Notes: generated by a model not told the origin, from the sequence alone. Shown: positions 28,063 to 37,515, counted from the stretch's first letter. The stretch: DNA of 64,000 nucleotides from Amycolatopsis alba DSM 44262 (GCF_000384215.1 NZ_KB913032.1:7649605-7713604); one strand, 5' to 3'. Made by a program: numbers and translations.

Positions 28063-28958
28063 GTCAGCTCCCTCGCTCGCTCCTCCGCCAACGCGACGGC
28101 GGCGCAGGAGATCACATCCAGGTTTCCCGCGTAGTCGGGCAGCCAGTCCCCGAGACCCTCCACTCGCAAGGTCAACTGCACCGTGTTGCCTGAGGACACG
28201 GGTGGGACGACGACCTGGTATCCGGGCACGTACGACCGGATCTTGGTCTCCATCTCGGAGACGCGCTTGCGCAGCAGGTCAAGGTCGATCTTCTTCGATG
28301 TCGTCGCCGCCACGGCGTTGCGCATCACCACACCTGGCTTGGCCGGATTCAAGACCAGTATCGTCTTGGTTTCGTTCGTGTGGCAGAACTGGCGGGTCGC
28401 GTTCTCGGTCGCGACGACGTACTCGTCGATGTTGGCCCTCGTGGCGGGTCCCACGCTGGCCGACGAGGTGGTGGAAACGATCTCCAGGTAGTCGAGGCCG
28501 TCCGTCGCGTCGCATATGGCTCGAGCCATGGGGACCGCGGCCTGGCCACCACAGGTGACCATGCTCGCGTACTGGAGCTCCAGGCACTCGGCCAGGTTCA
28601 GCACTGGGATGCAGAATTTGCCGAGCTTCGCAGGCGTGAGGTCTATGAACGACTTTCCCGTCGGCTCGAGAGCCCGCCAGTGCCGGGCAGCGCCGTCAGC
28701 GGTCGACACGTCGAGCACCATGTCTATCTCGTCGATGTGGTCGAGGACGGCGTCGATTCCCTCGATACTCGTGGGGACACCGCGGCGGGTCGCCTCCAAC
28801 AGCCCAGGAGAGTCAGGTCGACGACCCGCGAACAACACGCACCGCAGGAATCTCGAACCCAGTACCTTGCACAGCAGGTCCGTCCCCAACGCACCCGTGC
28901 CGACTATTCCGATGCGAACCGGAGTGGGCCGGGCACGCTCTCTGTTCCTCGTTGTCAC
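28056..28958 (-). CDS. Acetaldehyde dehydrogenase (acylating)
   Basis: 300 aa from the GTG at 28958 (GGAGG 6 nt upstream), matching the usual 300-315 aa of MhpF/DmpF/BphJ. Rossmann motif IGIVGTGALGTDLL, catalytic Cys in SMVTCGGQAAVP, then ATRANIDEYV and HTNETKTILVLNPA are diagnostic. It interconverts acetyl-CoA and acetaldehyde with NAD. Here acetyl-CoA reduction would feed the aldolase. It follows the reductase-ended NRPS by 26 nt. Confidence 0.93.
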   Translation of the reverse strand: MTTRNRERARPTPVRIGIVGTGALGTDLLCKVLGSRFLRCVLFAGRRPDSPGLLEATRRGVPTSIEGIDAVLDHIDEIDMVLDVSTADGAARHWRALEPTGKSFIDLTPAKLGKFCIPVLNLAECLELQYASMVTCGGQAAVPMARAICDATDGLDYLEIVSTTSSASVGPATRANIDEYVVATENATRQFCHTNETKTILVLNPAKPGVVMRNAVAATTSKKIDLDLLRKRVSEMETKIRSYVPGYQVVVPPVSSGNTVQLTLRVEGLGDWLPDYAGNLDVISCAAVALAEERARELTW

Positions 28959-28984
28959 TCGAATCCTCCGTCGCGGGTCATGGA

Positions 28985-31900
28985 TCAGGTGATGTAGCCG
29001 CAGCCCTCGAGATAGTCGAGGTAACGATCGATCATGCCGGTGTCGACGGGTGGGCATTCCGGCCCTCCCTCGGACAGCGCGGCCTCAAAATTGGTTCGAC
29101 CGTGGGCCGGCACCGGATTGGAGAGATTCTCCGGTCTGGCCGTCAGATAGGGGAGAAACGGGGTCAAGGGGAACGTCGGATCAGCGAGTGATTCGTCCAC
29201 GCAACGACGAGCCCACTCCTCGTAGGGCAGCTCGGTCACCGAACGACCCCTGGCACGCAGTCGTTCGATGAGCAGGGCGGAGTCGGCGGGCTGTCCGTTG
29301 GTCACGTGGAACACGCGGCCTCGGGGGTGCTCGCAGCGAACAAGATGCATCAGTGCGTCTGCGACGAAGTCAACCGGTACGAGATTCAGTGGATAACGCA
29401 CCGCGGGTGCGATCTCTGATTCCGCAGCCGTCTTCATAAGGGCGGTCAGTTGCGTGCCGGTACTCCAAATCCCGCGACCTGTCGTGCCGCTGATCTCGTG
29501 CGGACGGTAAATGCTGCCGGGCAATCCGTGGGTGAAGGCCTGGCTGAGAAGGCGCTCGGCAACCCACTTGGTCTGTGTGTATCCCGTCTCGAGCCCGCTG
29601 GGATCCGGCAGAGGTTCATCCTCGGAGACGAAGCGTTTTCCGGACAGGGCACTGATACTGGACACCAGGTGCACGGCCTTGCGCCTGTGAGTAGTGGCCA
29701 ACCGAAGCACCGTGTGCATACTGTCGACGTTCGCCGGCCGCAAGGCTGTGTACGGATAGGCGAAGTTGACGTGCGCTCCGTTGTGGACGATCACTTGAAC
29801 GTTTCCGCACAACTTGTCGAACACGCGCCGAGGCAGGCCGAAGTCAGCCTGGGAAAGATCGCCGGGCAACGCGACAACCCGACTTCCGACGATGTCGCCA
29901 GAGAGACCGTAGCGGCGAAGCCCGGCTACGAGGCGAGTTCTCGCGGCCGATGCGTCCTGCGCGCGAACCAGGCAGTGGATCGTGGCGTTCGTGTCCCGGA
30001 TGAGCCGATCGAGGAGAAAAGGACCGAGGAACCCGGTGGGGCCGGTGAGAAAGATATTTCGAGGACTCATGAGGTCCGCGACCACCGGCAGCCCGAAGTC
30101 GAGATCGTCGCGCAGGCGCGCCTCGGCCCACAGATCCGGCCGGTGCCGTCCATTGGTAAGAGCGGAGGTGCCGATGGCGGCACGATCGACCGCGTGCGCG
30201 AAGTTCCGCACCGAGGGTCCTTCAAGCATCGCTCCGACCAGGGCCGGCCCTTGCTCGGCTCGTATGCCGAGCCTCTCCTGTATGGAAGCGACGGCTTGCA
30301 CCAACTGCATCGACTGCCCGCCACGGGCGAAGAAGTCGTCGTGTGGCCCCAGCGGCCCCACCGTGAGCAGATCCCCCCACACCTCGGCAACCGTGCGCTC
30401 GGTGCTCGAGGCGAACTCCGCAGCCGACCTGACAGAGAGTGTCGCGGGCTCCGGCGACGGCAGCCTGGATCGGTCCACCTTGCCGTTGCTGTTCAACGGC
30501 AGTTCGTCCAAAACCAGTATCTGGGCCGGGACCATGAATCCCGGCAGCCGGTCCCGGACATACTCGGAAAGCATGTCGGTGAAGGGTGCGTGATCGCCAC
30601 AGGGAGGTTCGTCGAAGACCGGTTCACGCACCGATGCGACCCACGCGACAAGCCGGTCATGCCCGGACGCCGACGGCCTGATGTCGGCGACGACACCGCT
30701 GACCTGCGGATGGGTCGACAAGACCGCCTCGACTTCGCCAAGTTCGATGCGATAGCCGTTGATCTTGACTTGCCGGTCGATGCGGCCGAGGAACTCGAGG
30801 GAGCCGTCAGGCAGCCATTTGACCTTGTCGCCGGTACGGAAGAGCCGTTGATCAGATCTCATCAGGTCGACGAACGGGTTGGTGACGAACCGCTCCGCCG
30901 TCCGCTCGGGATCTCCATGATATCCGACGGCCAGGCCATCTCCGCCGGACCACAGTTCGCCGGGCTCTCCGGTACCTGCCAGACTTCCGTCCGGCCGGAC
31001 GACGTAGCTGGTGGAGTTCGCGGTCGGCCGTCCGATCGGCACCGTGGTTCCCGCCTCCACGTGTTCGACGACCTGCCACGTGCACACGATCCCGGTCTCG
31101 GTCGGGCCGCATGAGTTGACGAGACATTGAGGCCTCCCCCGGTCGAGTACCGCTCGAACGACCGCCGGGTTGATCACATCGGCGCACGAGATCAGGTAGC
31201 GCAACCGGGCGAACATGTCCGGCCGGTGCGAGCCGATCTCATTGAACACACCGGCGCTGAGCACCAGAATCGTGGCTCGCTCGGCTTCGAGCTTCTGTGC
31301 GAACAAGTTCGGTGACAGCAGGACATGCGGATCGATCAACACCAAACGAGCCCCGTTGAGCAGTGCGCCGAAGACTTCCATGCAGGACACGTCGAATGCC
31401 AGACTCGACGTCCCCAGCCACACGTCGTCAGGTCCGACTGCCAGCCCATCCCAGCCGACCACCAGACGAGCCGGAACCCGGTGAGGCACGCTCACCGCCT
31501 TCGGCTGCCCGGTGGTGCCGGAGGTGAACATGACGTAGGCGGTCGTTCCGCCATCCGGGCCCGCCACCTGTGGATTCACTTCCCGCTCATCCGCGGGAGG
31601 CACTCGCCAGGAAACCTTCCTGCACTCCTCACTGCCCCGGAGTGCCTTGCCTGGCTCATCGAGTACCACTCGCACTCGGGCCTGCTCACACATGCTCGCG
31701 AGGCGAGAGCGCGGCAACGCGGGGTCGAGCGGCACGTAGACCGCACCGGCCTTGAGTGTCCCCAGAATCGCGGCGATGGCCGCGATTGACGTGCGCGCAG
31801 CGACCCCGACGTGATCGCCGACCGTGATCCCCGCGGCGATCAACCGCGACGAAATGGCATTCGCCATGCGATTCAAGTGCCGATACGAGACGGTGAAGTC

Positions 31901-32053
31901 GTCACCGGTGATCGCAGGGAGATCCGGGACCTGCTTCACCTGCTCCTCAAACAGTCTGTGCAGAGTCGCGTGTCGTGGATAGCAAGTCTTCGTGTCGTTC
32001 CATTCGGAAATCTGCTCTCGAAGGTCTTTGCCATACTCGGCCACCATAGTCAC
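28985..32053 (-). CDS. NRPS A-PCP-reductase
   Basis: 1022 aa. A domain about 25-530: MFTSGTTGQPKA (A3), SCGPTETG (A5), FRTGDKV (A7), KINGYRIELGEVE (A8), NGKVDR (A10, Lys525). PCP about 545-615 with RGGQSMQL (Ser581). A thioester reductase domain fills about 660-1020: LTGPTGFLG (NADPH site, 670-677) and GYTQTKWVAE (Tyr825, Lys829), as in carboxylic acid reductases and NRPS R domains. It should activate one carboxylic or amino acid and release it as an aldehyde or alcohol. The hand-read pocket code D-V-M-V-I-C-S-I-V-K matches nothing I know. GTG at 32053 (AAGGGG 4 nt before) or ATG at 32047 are both possible starts. First gene of the minus-strand operon. Confidence 0.92.
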   Translation of the reverse strand: MTMVAEYGKDLREQISEWNDTKTCYPRHATLHRLFEEQVKQVPDLPAITGDDFTVSYRHLNRMANAISSRLIAAGITVGDHVGVAARTSIAAIAAILGTLKAGAVYVPLDPALPRSRLASMCEQARVRVVLDEPGKALRGSEECRKVSWRVPPADEREVNPQVAGPDGGTTAYVMFTSGTTGQPKAVSVPHRVPARLVVGWDGLAVGPDDVWLGTSSLAFDVSCMEVFGALLNGARLVLIDPHVLLSPNLFAQKLEAERATILVLSAGVFNEIGSHRPDMFARLRYLISCADVINPAVVRAVLDRGRPQCLVNSCGPTETGIVCTWQVVEHVEAGTTVPIGRPTANSTSYVVRPDGSLAGTGEPGELWSGGDGLAVGYHGDPERTAERFVTNPFVDLMRSDQRLFRTGDKVKWLPDGSLEFLGRIDRQVKINGYRIELGEVEAVLSTHPQVSGVVADIRPSASGHDRLVAWVASVREPVFDEPPCGDHAPFTDMLSEYVRDRLPGFMVPAQILVLDELPLNSNGKVDRSRLPSPEPATLSVRSAAEFASSTERTVAEVWGDLLTVGPLGPHDDFFARGGQSMQLVQAVASIQERLGIRAEQGPALVGAMLEGPSVRNFAHAVDRAAIGTSALTNGRHRPDLWAEARLRDDLDFGLPVVADLMSPRNIFLTGPTGFLGPFLLDRLIRDTNATIHCLVRAQDASAARTRLVAGLRRYGLSGDIVGSRVVALPGDLSQADFGLPRRVFDKLCGNVQVIVHNGAHVNFAYPYTALRPANVDSMHTVLRLATTHRRKAVHLVSSISALSGKRFVSEDEPLPDPSGLETGYTQTKWVAERLLSQAFTHGLPGSIYRPHEISGTTGRGIWSTGTQLTALMKTAAESEIAPAVRYPLNLVPVDFVADALMHLVRCEHPRGRVFHVTNGQPADSALLIERLRARGRSVTELPYEEWARRCVDESLADPTFPLTPFLPYLTARPENLSNPVPAHGRTNFEAALSEGGPECPPVDTGMIDRYLDYLEGCGYIT

Positions 32054-32468
32054 GTAACCCCTTCATTCGAACCATTGCTGATACTAGACATCCCTCCACG
32101 CTTCGTCCGGCCGTTGTTCCGCGCCACGGGACATGAAGTTCCTGTGTTTCGTCTCGCGGAACAACGGGTTGATCGGCGACGTGGTTCACTCATACTGGAC
32201 AAGGAGAATCGACCCCTACGCAGGAAGCGAGGCTCGGATCTTAGCCCGGCACGAGTACGGCGCCTTACTCGAAACGGCTGGTCCCGGCCAGCCGAACGGC
32301 ATAGGCGATGTACCGACAGGGAAACGGGGAGCGATGACCCGCCCGCACAAGTACGACGACACGGAACAGTCAAGTCAGGGTGAAATCGGTGTTCTTGAGG
32401 TCGCGGAAGCGATCATCGACACCTTCAATACCCGTAGGGACCATCGTCAGGACGTGGAGGAAGCGAAC
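32054..32468. promoter_or_regulatory. Divergent promoter region of the NRPS cluster
   Basis: About 415 nt separate the two outward-reading halves of the cluster. An open frame on the plus strand starts at 32133 but lacks family features until the ATG at 32469. No operator palindrome stands out to me. Confidence 0.5.
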
Positions 32469-33179
32469 ATGGCAACCCTGGACGTACCCGATAAAGTGGA
32501 GCAGTCGCAGAAGAGCAAAAGCGACGTTCGGCTGGCGGCCGACGAACTCGTCGCGTCGTTGAAAGACGTTGCCGTCAAAAATGACTTCCTCGTCAAGGCT
32601 CAGGAAGGCAAGCTGACCGAAGCCAATATTCACACCCTGCTTCAGATCGAAGACAAAGGCTTGGCCGGGCTGCTGGGACCGGTCACCGCCGCCGCGATCA
32701 AGTACGCCGACCGTCCCGAAACCGCGGATGCCCTGCTGGACCTGGTCAAGCTTCTTCGCGCCGATCAGCAATTGGCCCATGCCGCGGCCTTGTCTTACGG
32801 CACCCCGCCGGAGCGCTTTCCCGGCGAACACCTCAACGTCAACGCGATCCCGTACTCGTACGTGGGGTTCATCACGTGGATGGCGGGCTATCGCAATGCC
32901 GCGGAGTTCGCGCTCATGGCGTACCTTGACATCTCACTATGGCACCAAACTTGCGTATTGCTGACGCCGGCGCTGGAGAACCATCCCGGCGGACTGCCTC
33001 GGCCCGTGGTGGACTACTTCGCCAAGTACGTGGAGCGTCCGGCCACACTTGACAGGTTGATCGCCATCGCCGAGGAGGCCGTCGAGGCCGGAGTGAATCT
33101 TCAGCAGGCAATCGGCACCGCGAAGCTGACCGAATACTTCGTCGCCGAGATCTGGCGAGTCGCCGCGGAAGATCGGTGA
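32469..33179 (+). CDS. TenA/haem-oxygenase-like fold protein
   Basis: 236 aa from the ATG at 32469, with GGAGG upstream. All-helical. Spaced acidic and His residues recall the TenA/haem-oxygenase-like superfamily: TLLQIEDKGLAGLL, LRADQQLAHAAAL, then AEFALMAYLDISLWHQ and LTEYFVAEIWRV. That group includes thiaminase-like enzymes and di-iron oxidases that act on amino or fatty acids in biosynthetic clusters. Metal ligands cannot be proven by eye. It starts the plus-strand half of the cluster, ahead of a P450, so an oxidative role on a building block is inferred. Confidence 0.6.
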   Translation: MATLDVPDKVEQSQKSKSDVRLAADELVASLKDVAVKNDFLVKAQEGKLTEANIHTLLQIEDKGLAGLLGPVTAAAIKYADRPETADALLDLVKLLRADQQLAHAAALSYGTPPERFPGEHLNVNAIPYSYVGFITWMAGYRNAAEFALMAYLDISLWHQTCVLLTPALENHPGGLPRPVVDYFAKYVERPATLDRLIAIAEEAVEAGVNLQQAIGTAKLTEYFVAEIWRVAAEDR

Positions 33180-33368
33180 CCTCCCGGTCCTTCCGGCAGC
33201 GCGGACCAGCGCTACCCGCTTCGGTGACAGGATGTGACGACGTCCGTAACTTGCGGGAAGGACAGGGAGTCTGACCCTTCGGGGCCACCGCAGACCCAGT
33301 ACGGGTGGCCCCACCAGGGGAATCGCAACAGAAGCCACGTCGCAGGTCGACCTTCGGGGAGCTGTTTT

Positions 33369-34751
33369 GTGAGGTCATCACATAGAGGAAACCACGTCGC
33401 CAAGTTGGGAGTGTCGCCCTGGCGGCTACCTTTGGTGGGGAATGCTTGGCACCTTCTTGTCCATCCGTTGACGTTTCTCCGGCAGCAGCGCGAACTCGGT
33501 GACATCGTGGAGTTTCGCCATGGCAACCGGCGGGTCTACTTCGTCAACGACCCTGTGCTGGCACACGAGGTCCTCACTGGCCAGCGCGCCAATTTCCCCA
33601 AGGGGGGCCCGGTCATCAATGCCGCCCGAGCCCTGGGCAGAAACGGCTTGTCCACCACGACCGACGAAAGTCTTCATCATCGGCAACGTCGATTGATGCA
33701 ACCGCTGTTCCATCATTCACGGTTCCCGGCCTACATCGCCGCCATGCGCGAGACGGTCGAAGAGATCACGTCGTCATGGCGAGAAGGTGAAAAGGTTCGC
33801 ATCGACAGTGTCGCGTACCAGATTTCGTCCGCGGTTCTGTCGCGATGCCTGTTCTCGGGGAAGCTGGGCTCAAACGCCACGAGAGACTTCATGACTCTTT
33901 ACCCCAGCGTCGTCGGGGGCATCGGTAGGCGAGCAACGCTGCCGATGCCCTGGTTGCATCGGCTGCCCACGGCCGCCAACCGTCGGTACACCCGCGACCT
34001 CGCGACCATTCATCGGGTGACTGACCAGCTCATCGCCGATCACGCCGCCGGTGACGAGACCTATGACGACATCCTGTCCGCCCTTCTCGAGGCCAGGGAC
34101 GACGACACCGGCAAGACCATGTCGGAGTCTCAGGTTCACGACGAGGTGGTCACTCTCATCAGCGCGGCCAGCGAAACGACGGCGCAGACGCTGTCGTGGG
34201 CTCTGCGTGTCCTCGCGAAGGACACCGAACTCGATCGGCGGGTGGCGGCGGAACTGCAGGGCGTACTGGCGAATCGGGCCCCCAGGCATCAGGACCTCCA
34301 GGAACTGCCGCTGCTCAGCGCAGTCGTGTCCGAGACGTTGCGCCTGTACCCACCCCTGTGGCTCGTGTCCCGTTACGTCCCGAATGAGACCGAGCTAGGT
34401 GGTGTCCTGCTCCGGGCCGGCAGTGAGGTGTACATCAGCGCATTCGCCAATCATCACGACGCCGAGCTCTTCCCGAGTCCCGAGGTCTTCGACGTCACCA
34501 GGTGGCTGCCCGGGGCGCCGACCCCCGGCAGAGGCGCCTACATACCTTTCGGCATGGGCACCCGTAAGTGCATCGGCAACGAATTCGCCTTGGCGGAGCT
34601 GATGACGACGCTCGCCATCTTTCTTCAACGGTGGCGGCTGTCTCCACAGCACGGCGGGCGGCTGAGCAAGCCGAAGGTCGCGTTCACTTACGGTACGGGA
34701 CCGTTCACGCTTGTCGCAAGCCAGCGCCGCTCTGGTCCTCCTGAGCACTGA
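33369..34751 (+). CDS. Cytochrome P450
   Basis: 460 aa from the GTG at 33369, placed because GGGGAG lies 7 nt upstream and the proline-rich SPWRLPLVGNAWHLL anchor follows shortly. I-helix ISAASETTAQT lacks the usual AGxDT but keeps acid and Thr. E-x-x-R is SETLRLYPPLW. The haem loop is FGMGTRKCIGNEFA with the ligand Cys. The sequence is of the self-standing CYP102/CYP110-like type. It probably hydroxylates the NRPS/PKS product or a precursor. It lies 189 nt after the TenA-like gene and 31 nt before the aminotransferase. Confidence 0.93.
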   Translation: MRSSHRGNHVAKLGVSPWRLPLVGNAWHLLVHPLTFLRQQRELGDIVEFRHGNRRVYFVNDPVLAHEVLTGQRANFPKGGPVINAARALGRNGLSTTTDESLHHRQRRLMQPLFHHSRFPAYIAAMRETVEEITSSWREGEKVRIDSVAYQISSAVLSRCLFSGKLGSNATRDFMTLYPSVVGGIGRRATLPMPWLHRLPTAANRRYTRDLATIHRVTDQLIADHAAGDETYDDILSALLEARDDDTGKTMSESQVHDEVVTLISAASETTAQTLSWALRVLAKDTELDRRVAAELQGVLANRAPRHQDLQELPLLSAVVSETLRLYPPLWLVSRYVPNETELGGVLLRAGSEVYISAFANHHDAELFPSPEVFDVTRWLPGAPTPGRGAYIPFGMGTRKCIGNEFALAELMTTLAIFLQRWRLSPQHGGRLSKPKVAFTYGTGPFTLVASQRRSGPPEH

Positions 34752-34782
34752 TCTTCCGAACCACCCACGCGGGGGCAAGCAT

Positions 34783-36090
34783 ATGAGCAGGGAACCAAAG
34801 AACCAGGTGCTGCGGTCAGACACCCTGCACCGGTCGTTATCCGATCCAGCCGTCACCTCGATGGGGTTCCTCACCGAGGTCGCCGGCCGCTATCCGGAGG
34901 CGATCTCGTTCGCGCTGGGCCGTCCGTCGGACGTGTCTTTCGAGGTCCCCGCGTTGCACCGCTACCTGAGCCGGTTCGTCAGTCACTTGATCGACGATCT
35001 CCACTACGGCGAAGCCGGCGTCCGGGACGTACTTTTCCAGTACGGCAGCCCCAAAGGCTTCATACAGCACCTCATCGCGCGCAACCTTCACGTGGATGAG
35101 GGGATCGAGGTCGCCCCGGAGTCGATCGTGGTCACGGTGGGCTGTCAAGAGGCGCTCTTCCTGGTGCTGCGAACGCTGTCACGGGACCGGCGCGATGCGG
35201 TCCTGGCGATCTCGCCGACCTACATGGGGCTGACCGGAGCGGCAAGGCTGTTGGACATGCCGGTGCTGTCGGTCGACGGCGGCGTGGACGGCGTCGATGT
35301 GGCCGCGCTCCGAGAACGAGTGCGTTCCGCCCGGAGCGAGGGGCTGCGCCCTCGGGCGCTCTACATCATTCCGGACTTCGCCAACCCAGCGGGAGTGACG
35401 ATGCCGACCGCGTTGCGCCACGAACTGCTGGAAGTCGCGGACGCGGAGAACATCCTGTTGCTCGAAGACAATCCTTACGGCCTGTTCCGCACCACCGGCA
35501 GACGACCGCCGACGCTCAAGGCCCTGGACCCGGAGCACCAGGTGGTGTACCTCGGTTCGATGGCGAAGACGGTGTTCCCCGCGGCCAGGGTCGGCTACAT
35601 CGTGGCGGATCAGCCCGTGTTTCACGATCGCGGCGGGAACTCGCTGCTCGCGGACGAGCTGGCGAAGCTCAAGGGCGCGCTCACCGTGAACACGTCGTCG
35701 ATGGGCCAAGCGATCGTAGCCGGAAAACTGCTGGAAAACGACGGCAGCCTGCTGCGATCCAACACCGCCGAGATCTCGCTCTACCGCCGGAACCTCGAGC
35801 GGTTGCTGAAAGGTCTGGATCACCACTTTGGGGATGTGCCAGGTGTAGGGTGGAAGGCACCCGATGGCGGTTTCTTCGTCGTCGTCAGCATGCCCTTCCC
35901 AGCGGACGACACGCTGCTCGAGAAGTCGGCCCGTGAGTTCGGAGTGCTCTGGACCCCCATGAGCTACTTCTATGACGGGGAGGGTGGGCAAGCACAGCTC
36001 CGGCTCTCGTGCAGCGATCTCACCCTCGACGACATCGACGAGGGGCTGCGTCGTCTAGCCGCCTTGACGACCGCACGGTCGCAAACCTAG
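34783..36090 (+). CDS. PLP-dependent aminotransferase (class I/II)
   Basis: 435 aa from the ATG at 34783. Fold-type I signatures: SIVVTVGCQEALFL, YIIPDFANPAGVTMP, LLLEDNPYG, and the PLP lysine in YLGSMAKTVFPAARVGY. It resembles 2-aminoadipate/aromatic aminotransferases (LysN/MocR-like) without the GntR DNA-binding domain. In this cluster a plausible substrate is the 2-oxo acid made by the aldolase trio, giving 4-hydroxynorvaline or allylglycine for an NRPS; that is inference. It closes the plus-strand half of the cluster. Confidence 0.92.
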   Translation: MSREPKNQVLRSDTLHRSLSDPAVTSMGFLTEVAGRYPEAISFALGRPSDVSFEVPALHRYLSRFVSHLIDDLHYGEAGVRDVLFQYGSPKGFIQHLIARNLHVDEGIEVAPESIVVTVGCQEALFLVLRTLSRDRRDAVLAISPTYMGLTGAARLLDMPVLSVDGGVDGVDVAALRERVRSARSEGLRPRALYIIPDFANPAGVTMPTALRHELLEVADAENILLLEDNPYGLFRTTGRRPPTLKALDPEHQVVYLGSMAKTVFPAARVGYIVADQPVFHDRGGNSLLADELAKLKGALTVNTSSMGQAIVAGKLLENDGSLLRSNTAEISLYRRNLERLLKGLDHHFGDVPGVGWKAPDGGFFVVVSMPFPADDTLLEKSAREFGVLWTPMSYFYDGEGGQAQLRLSCSDLTLDDIDEGLRRLAALTTARSQT

Positions 36091-36223
36091 TGGGGCCAAC
36101 TGTGCACCACCACCACCCGTGGGGTCGCCCCCCCCCCGGAGCTGCCATTCAGCCCTCGCAATGGGTCATTCTCTCTCCCCCCTCCCGCGAGGTAGCCCTG
36201 CGTGGTCGAATCGGTCGCCCTAG

Positions 36224-36781
36224 GTGAACAATCAGGCGGTGCCCGACGCCTCCCCCACCACCCCCGACGAACTGCCCTCGGCATTGGCACGCCTGACGAC
36301 CTCCTTGCCGGGGCTCTCGCCCTCGGTACCGCAGCTCGTTCTGCACGCCCTGTGGGACGGTCTCGGGCTCGCACGCGCGTGCGGACTGGCAGCCGCGCGA
36401 ACCGCACCGGCCGAGTGGAACAGCAGGCAGCGCAACGCCGAAACCGTCGAATACCTCCTCGCGCGTGAACTGGCCCGGACCGCGGCAGCCACCAGCCGGC
36501 CCCTCTCACATCGGAGCACAACCGCAGCCACCGAAGCCCGCGGAACCACATGGGCAGCCATCGTCGTCCAGGCGATCCTCGACTTCGCCCACACCGCGGA
36601 ACCCCTCGCTCGTACCACAGCCGAGACAGCGGCCACATGGGACGATCAACGCAGCTTCGCAGCGTGCGTGAGCCTGTTCAGCGAACTCGCCGCATGCTGG
36701 CGCGGTGAACGCCCCGCCTACCAACTGCGGTACACCGACACCCGGACCTCGCCCTGGTGGAACCACCCGCCCTGTTTCTGA
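36224..36781 (+). CDS. Hypothetical protein
   Basis: 185 aa from a GTG at 36224. Third positions are strongly G/C, so this frame looks coded rather than its overlapping minus-strand rivals. The protein is helical, alanine- and threonine-rich, with a C-terminal tryptophan cluster (ACWRGE, PWWNHPPCF). No family recognised. It is 134 nt downstream of the aminotransferase, across a run of about ten C residues near 36130, and may not belong to the operon. Confidence 0.5.
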   Translation: MNNQAVPDASPTTPDELPSALARLTTSLPGLSPSVPQLVLHALWDGLGLARACGLAAARTAPAEWNSRQRNAETVEYLLARELARTAAATSRPLSHRSTTAATEARGTTWAAIVVQAILDFAHTAEPLARTTAETAATWDDQRSFAACVSLFSELAACWRGERPAYQLRYTDTRTSPWWNHPPCF

Positions 36782-36869
36782 GCACAGCCCTGCCCCCGTC
36801 CTGCGCTGGCACCGAACAGGCCACCATGTGGCGACGCGCGGCAGAATGAACCTGGACCCGGTGCGTCGG

Positions 36870-37270
36870 TTATTGGTATCCGTTGCACTGCCGCAGGAGG
36901 TTGAGCCCGAGCTGGGTGCACGTGTGCCAGACGGCCTTGCCGTCGCGGCGGGTGGTGATCAGATGAGAGTGCCGCAGAGTTTTGGCGTGTTCGGAGATCG
37001 TCGATTTGGCCATGCCTAGGTCGCGGGCGAGGATGGTGGTGGTCCGGGGTTGGGTGAGGTGTTCGAGGACTGCCGCGCGACCGCGGCCGAGAAGGTCAGC
37101 CAGAGGTGTACTCGTGGTGGCATGGTCTATCAGTGGCAGAGGTGTCAGGGCCGGGTAGACGAGGACGTTCCCGTCCGGGTATGGGCCAGCCAGCGGAGGA
37201 CCGGTCCAGAAGACCGACGGCAGCAGGGTCAGACCCCGGCCGTCCAGCCGGACCTCGACGTGACCGGGCA
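36870..37270 (-). pseudogene. C-terminal part of an ArsR-type regulator
   Basis: From about 37266 leftward the frame reads GHVEVRLDGRGLTLLPS, TGPPLAGPYPDG, then the winged helix LLGRGRAAVLEHLTQP, TTTILARDLGMAKSTISEHA and AVWHTCTQLG. This matches the second half of the roughly 320-aa ArsR regulators that carry a long N-terminal domain. The N-terminal half is missing. The 176-aa open frame exists only because it reads on out of frame through a different gene remnant. The DNA-binding region itself is intact. Confidence 0.6.
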
Positions 37271-37515
37271 CCCCTCGGCGAGCAACTCGGCTCGAAGTCC
37301 GGGAAAGAATTCCTCCATCTGATTCGCGCCACGCGCCAGCAGGGCGTGTGGATAATGGGACTGCGGAACCCTGGGTGGTGTTCAGGACCGGGTTCGCCAT
37401 CCTGCTCCACTACGGCGACCTGGCGAAAATGGTCGGACAGCACGCGAGCAGTCGGCAGGCCAGCGAAGCCGCCGCCCAATACTATGGCACTGCCCCACGA
37501 CTTTGTTCTCCTCAT
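37262..37515 (-). pseudogene. N-terminal remnant of an FAD-dependent monooxygenase
   Basis: ATG at 37515 with GAGAGG upstream starts SAIVLGGGFAGLPTARVLSD, the FAD Rossmann motif GxGxxG, followed by VAVVEQD. After one frameshift near 37350 it continues HYPHALLARGANQMEEFFPG then RAELLAEGCP, typical of squalene-epoxidase-like or tailoring monooxygenases. It then breaks off inside the ArsR remnant. At most 85 of about 450 residues remain. A deletion has therefore fused the head of an oxygenase gene to the tail of a regulator gene. Confidence 0.6.

Noticed and set aside
36087..36638. Minus-strand open frames opposite the 185-aa hypothetical
   Set aside because: Third-position G/C pattern favours the plus-strand frame.
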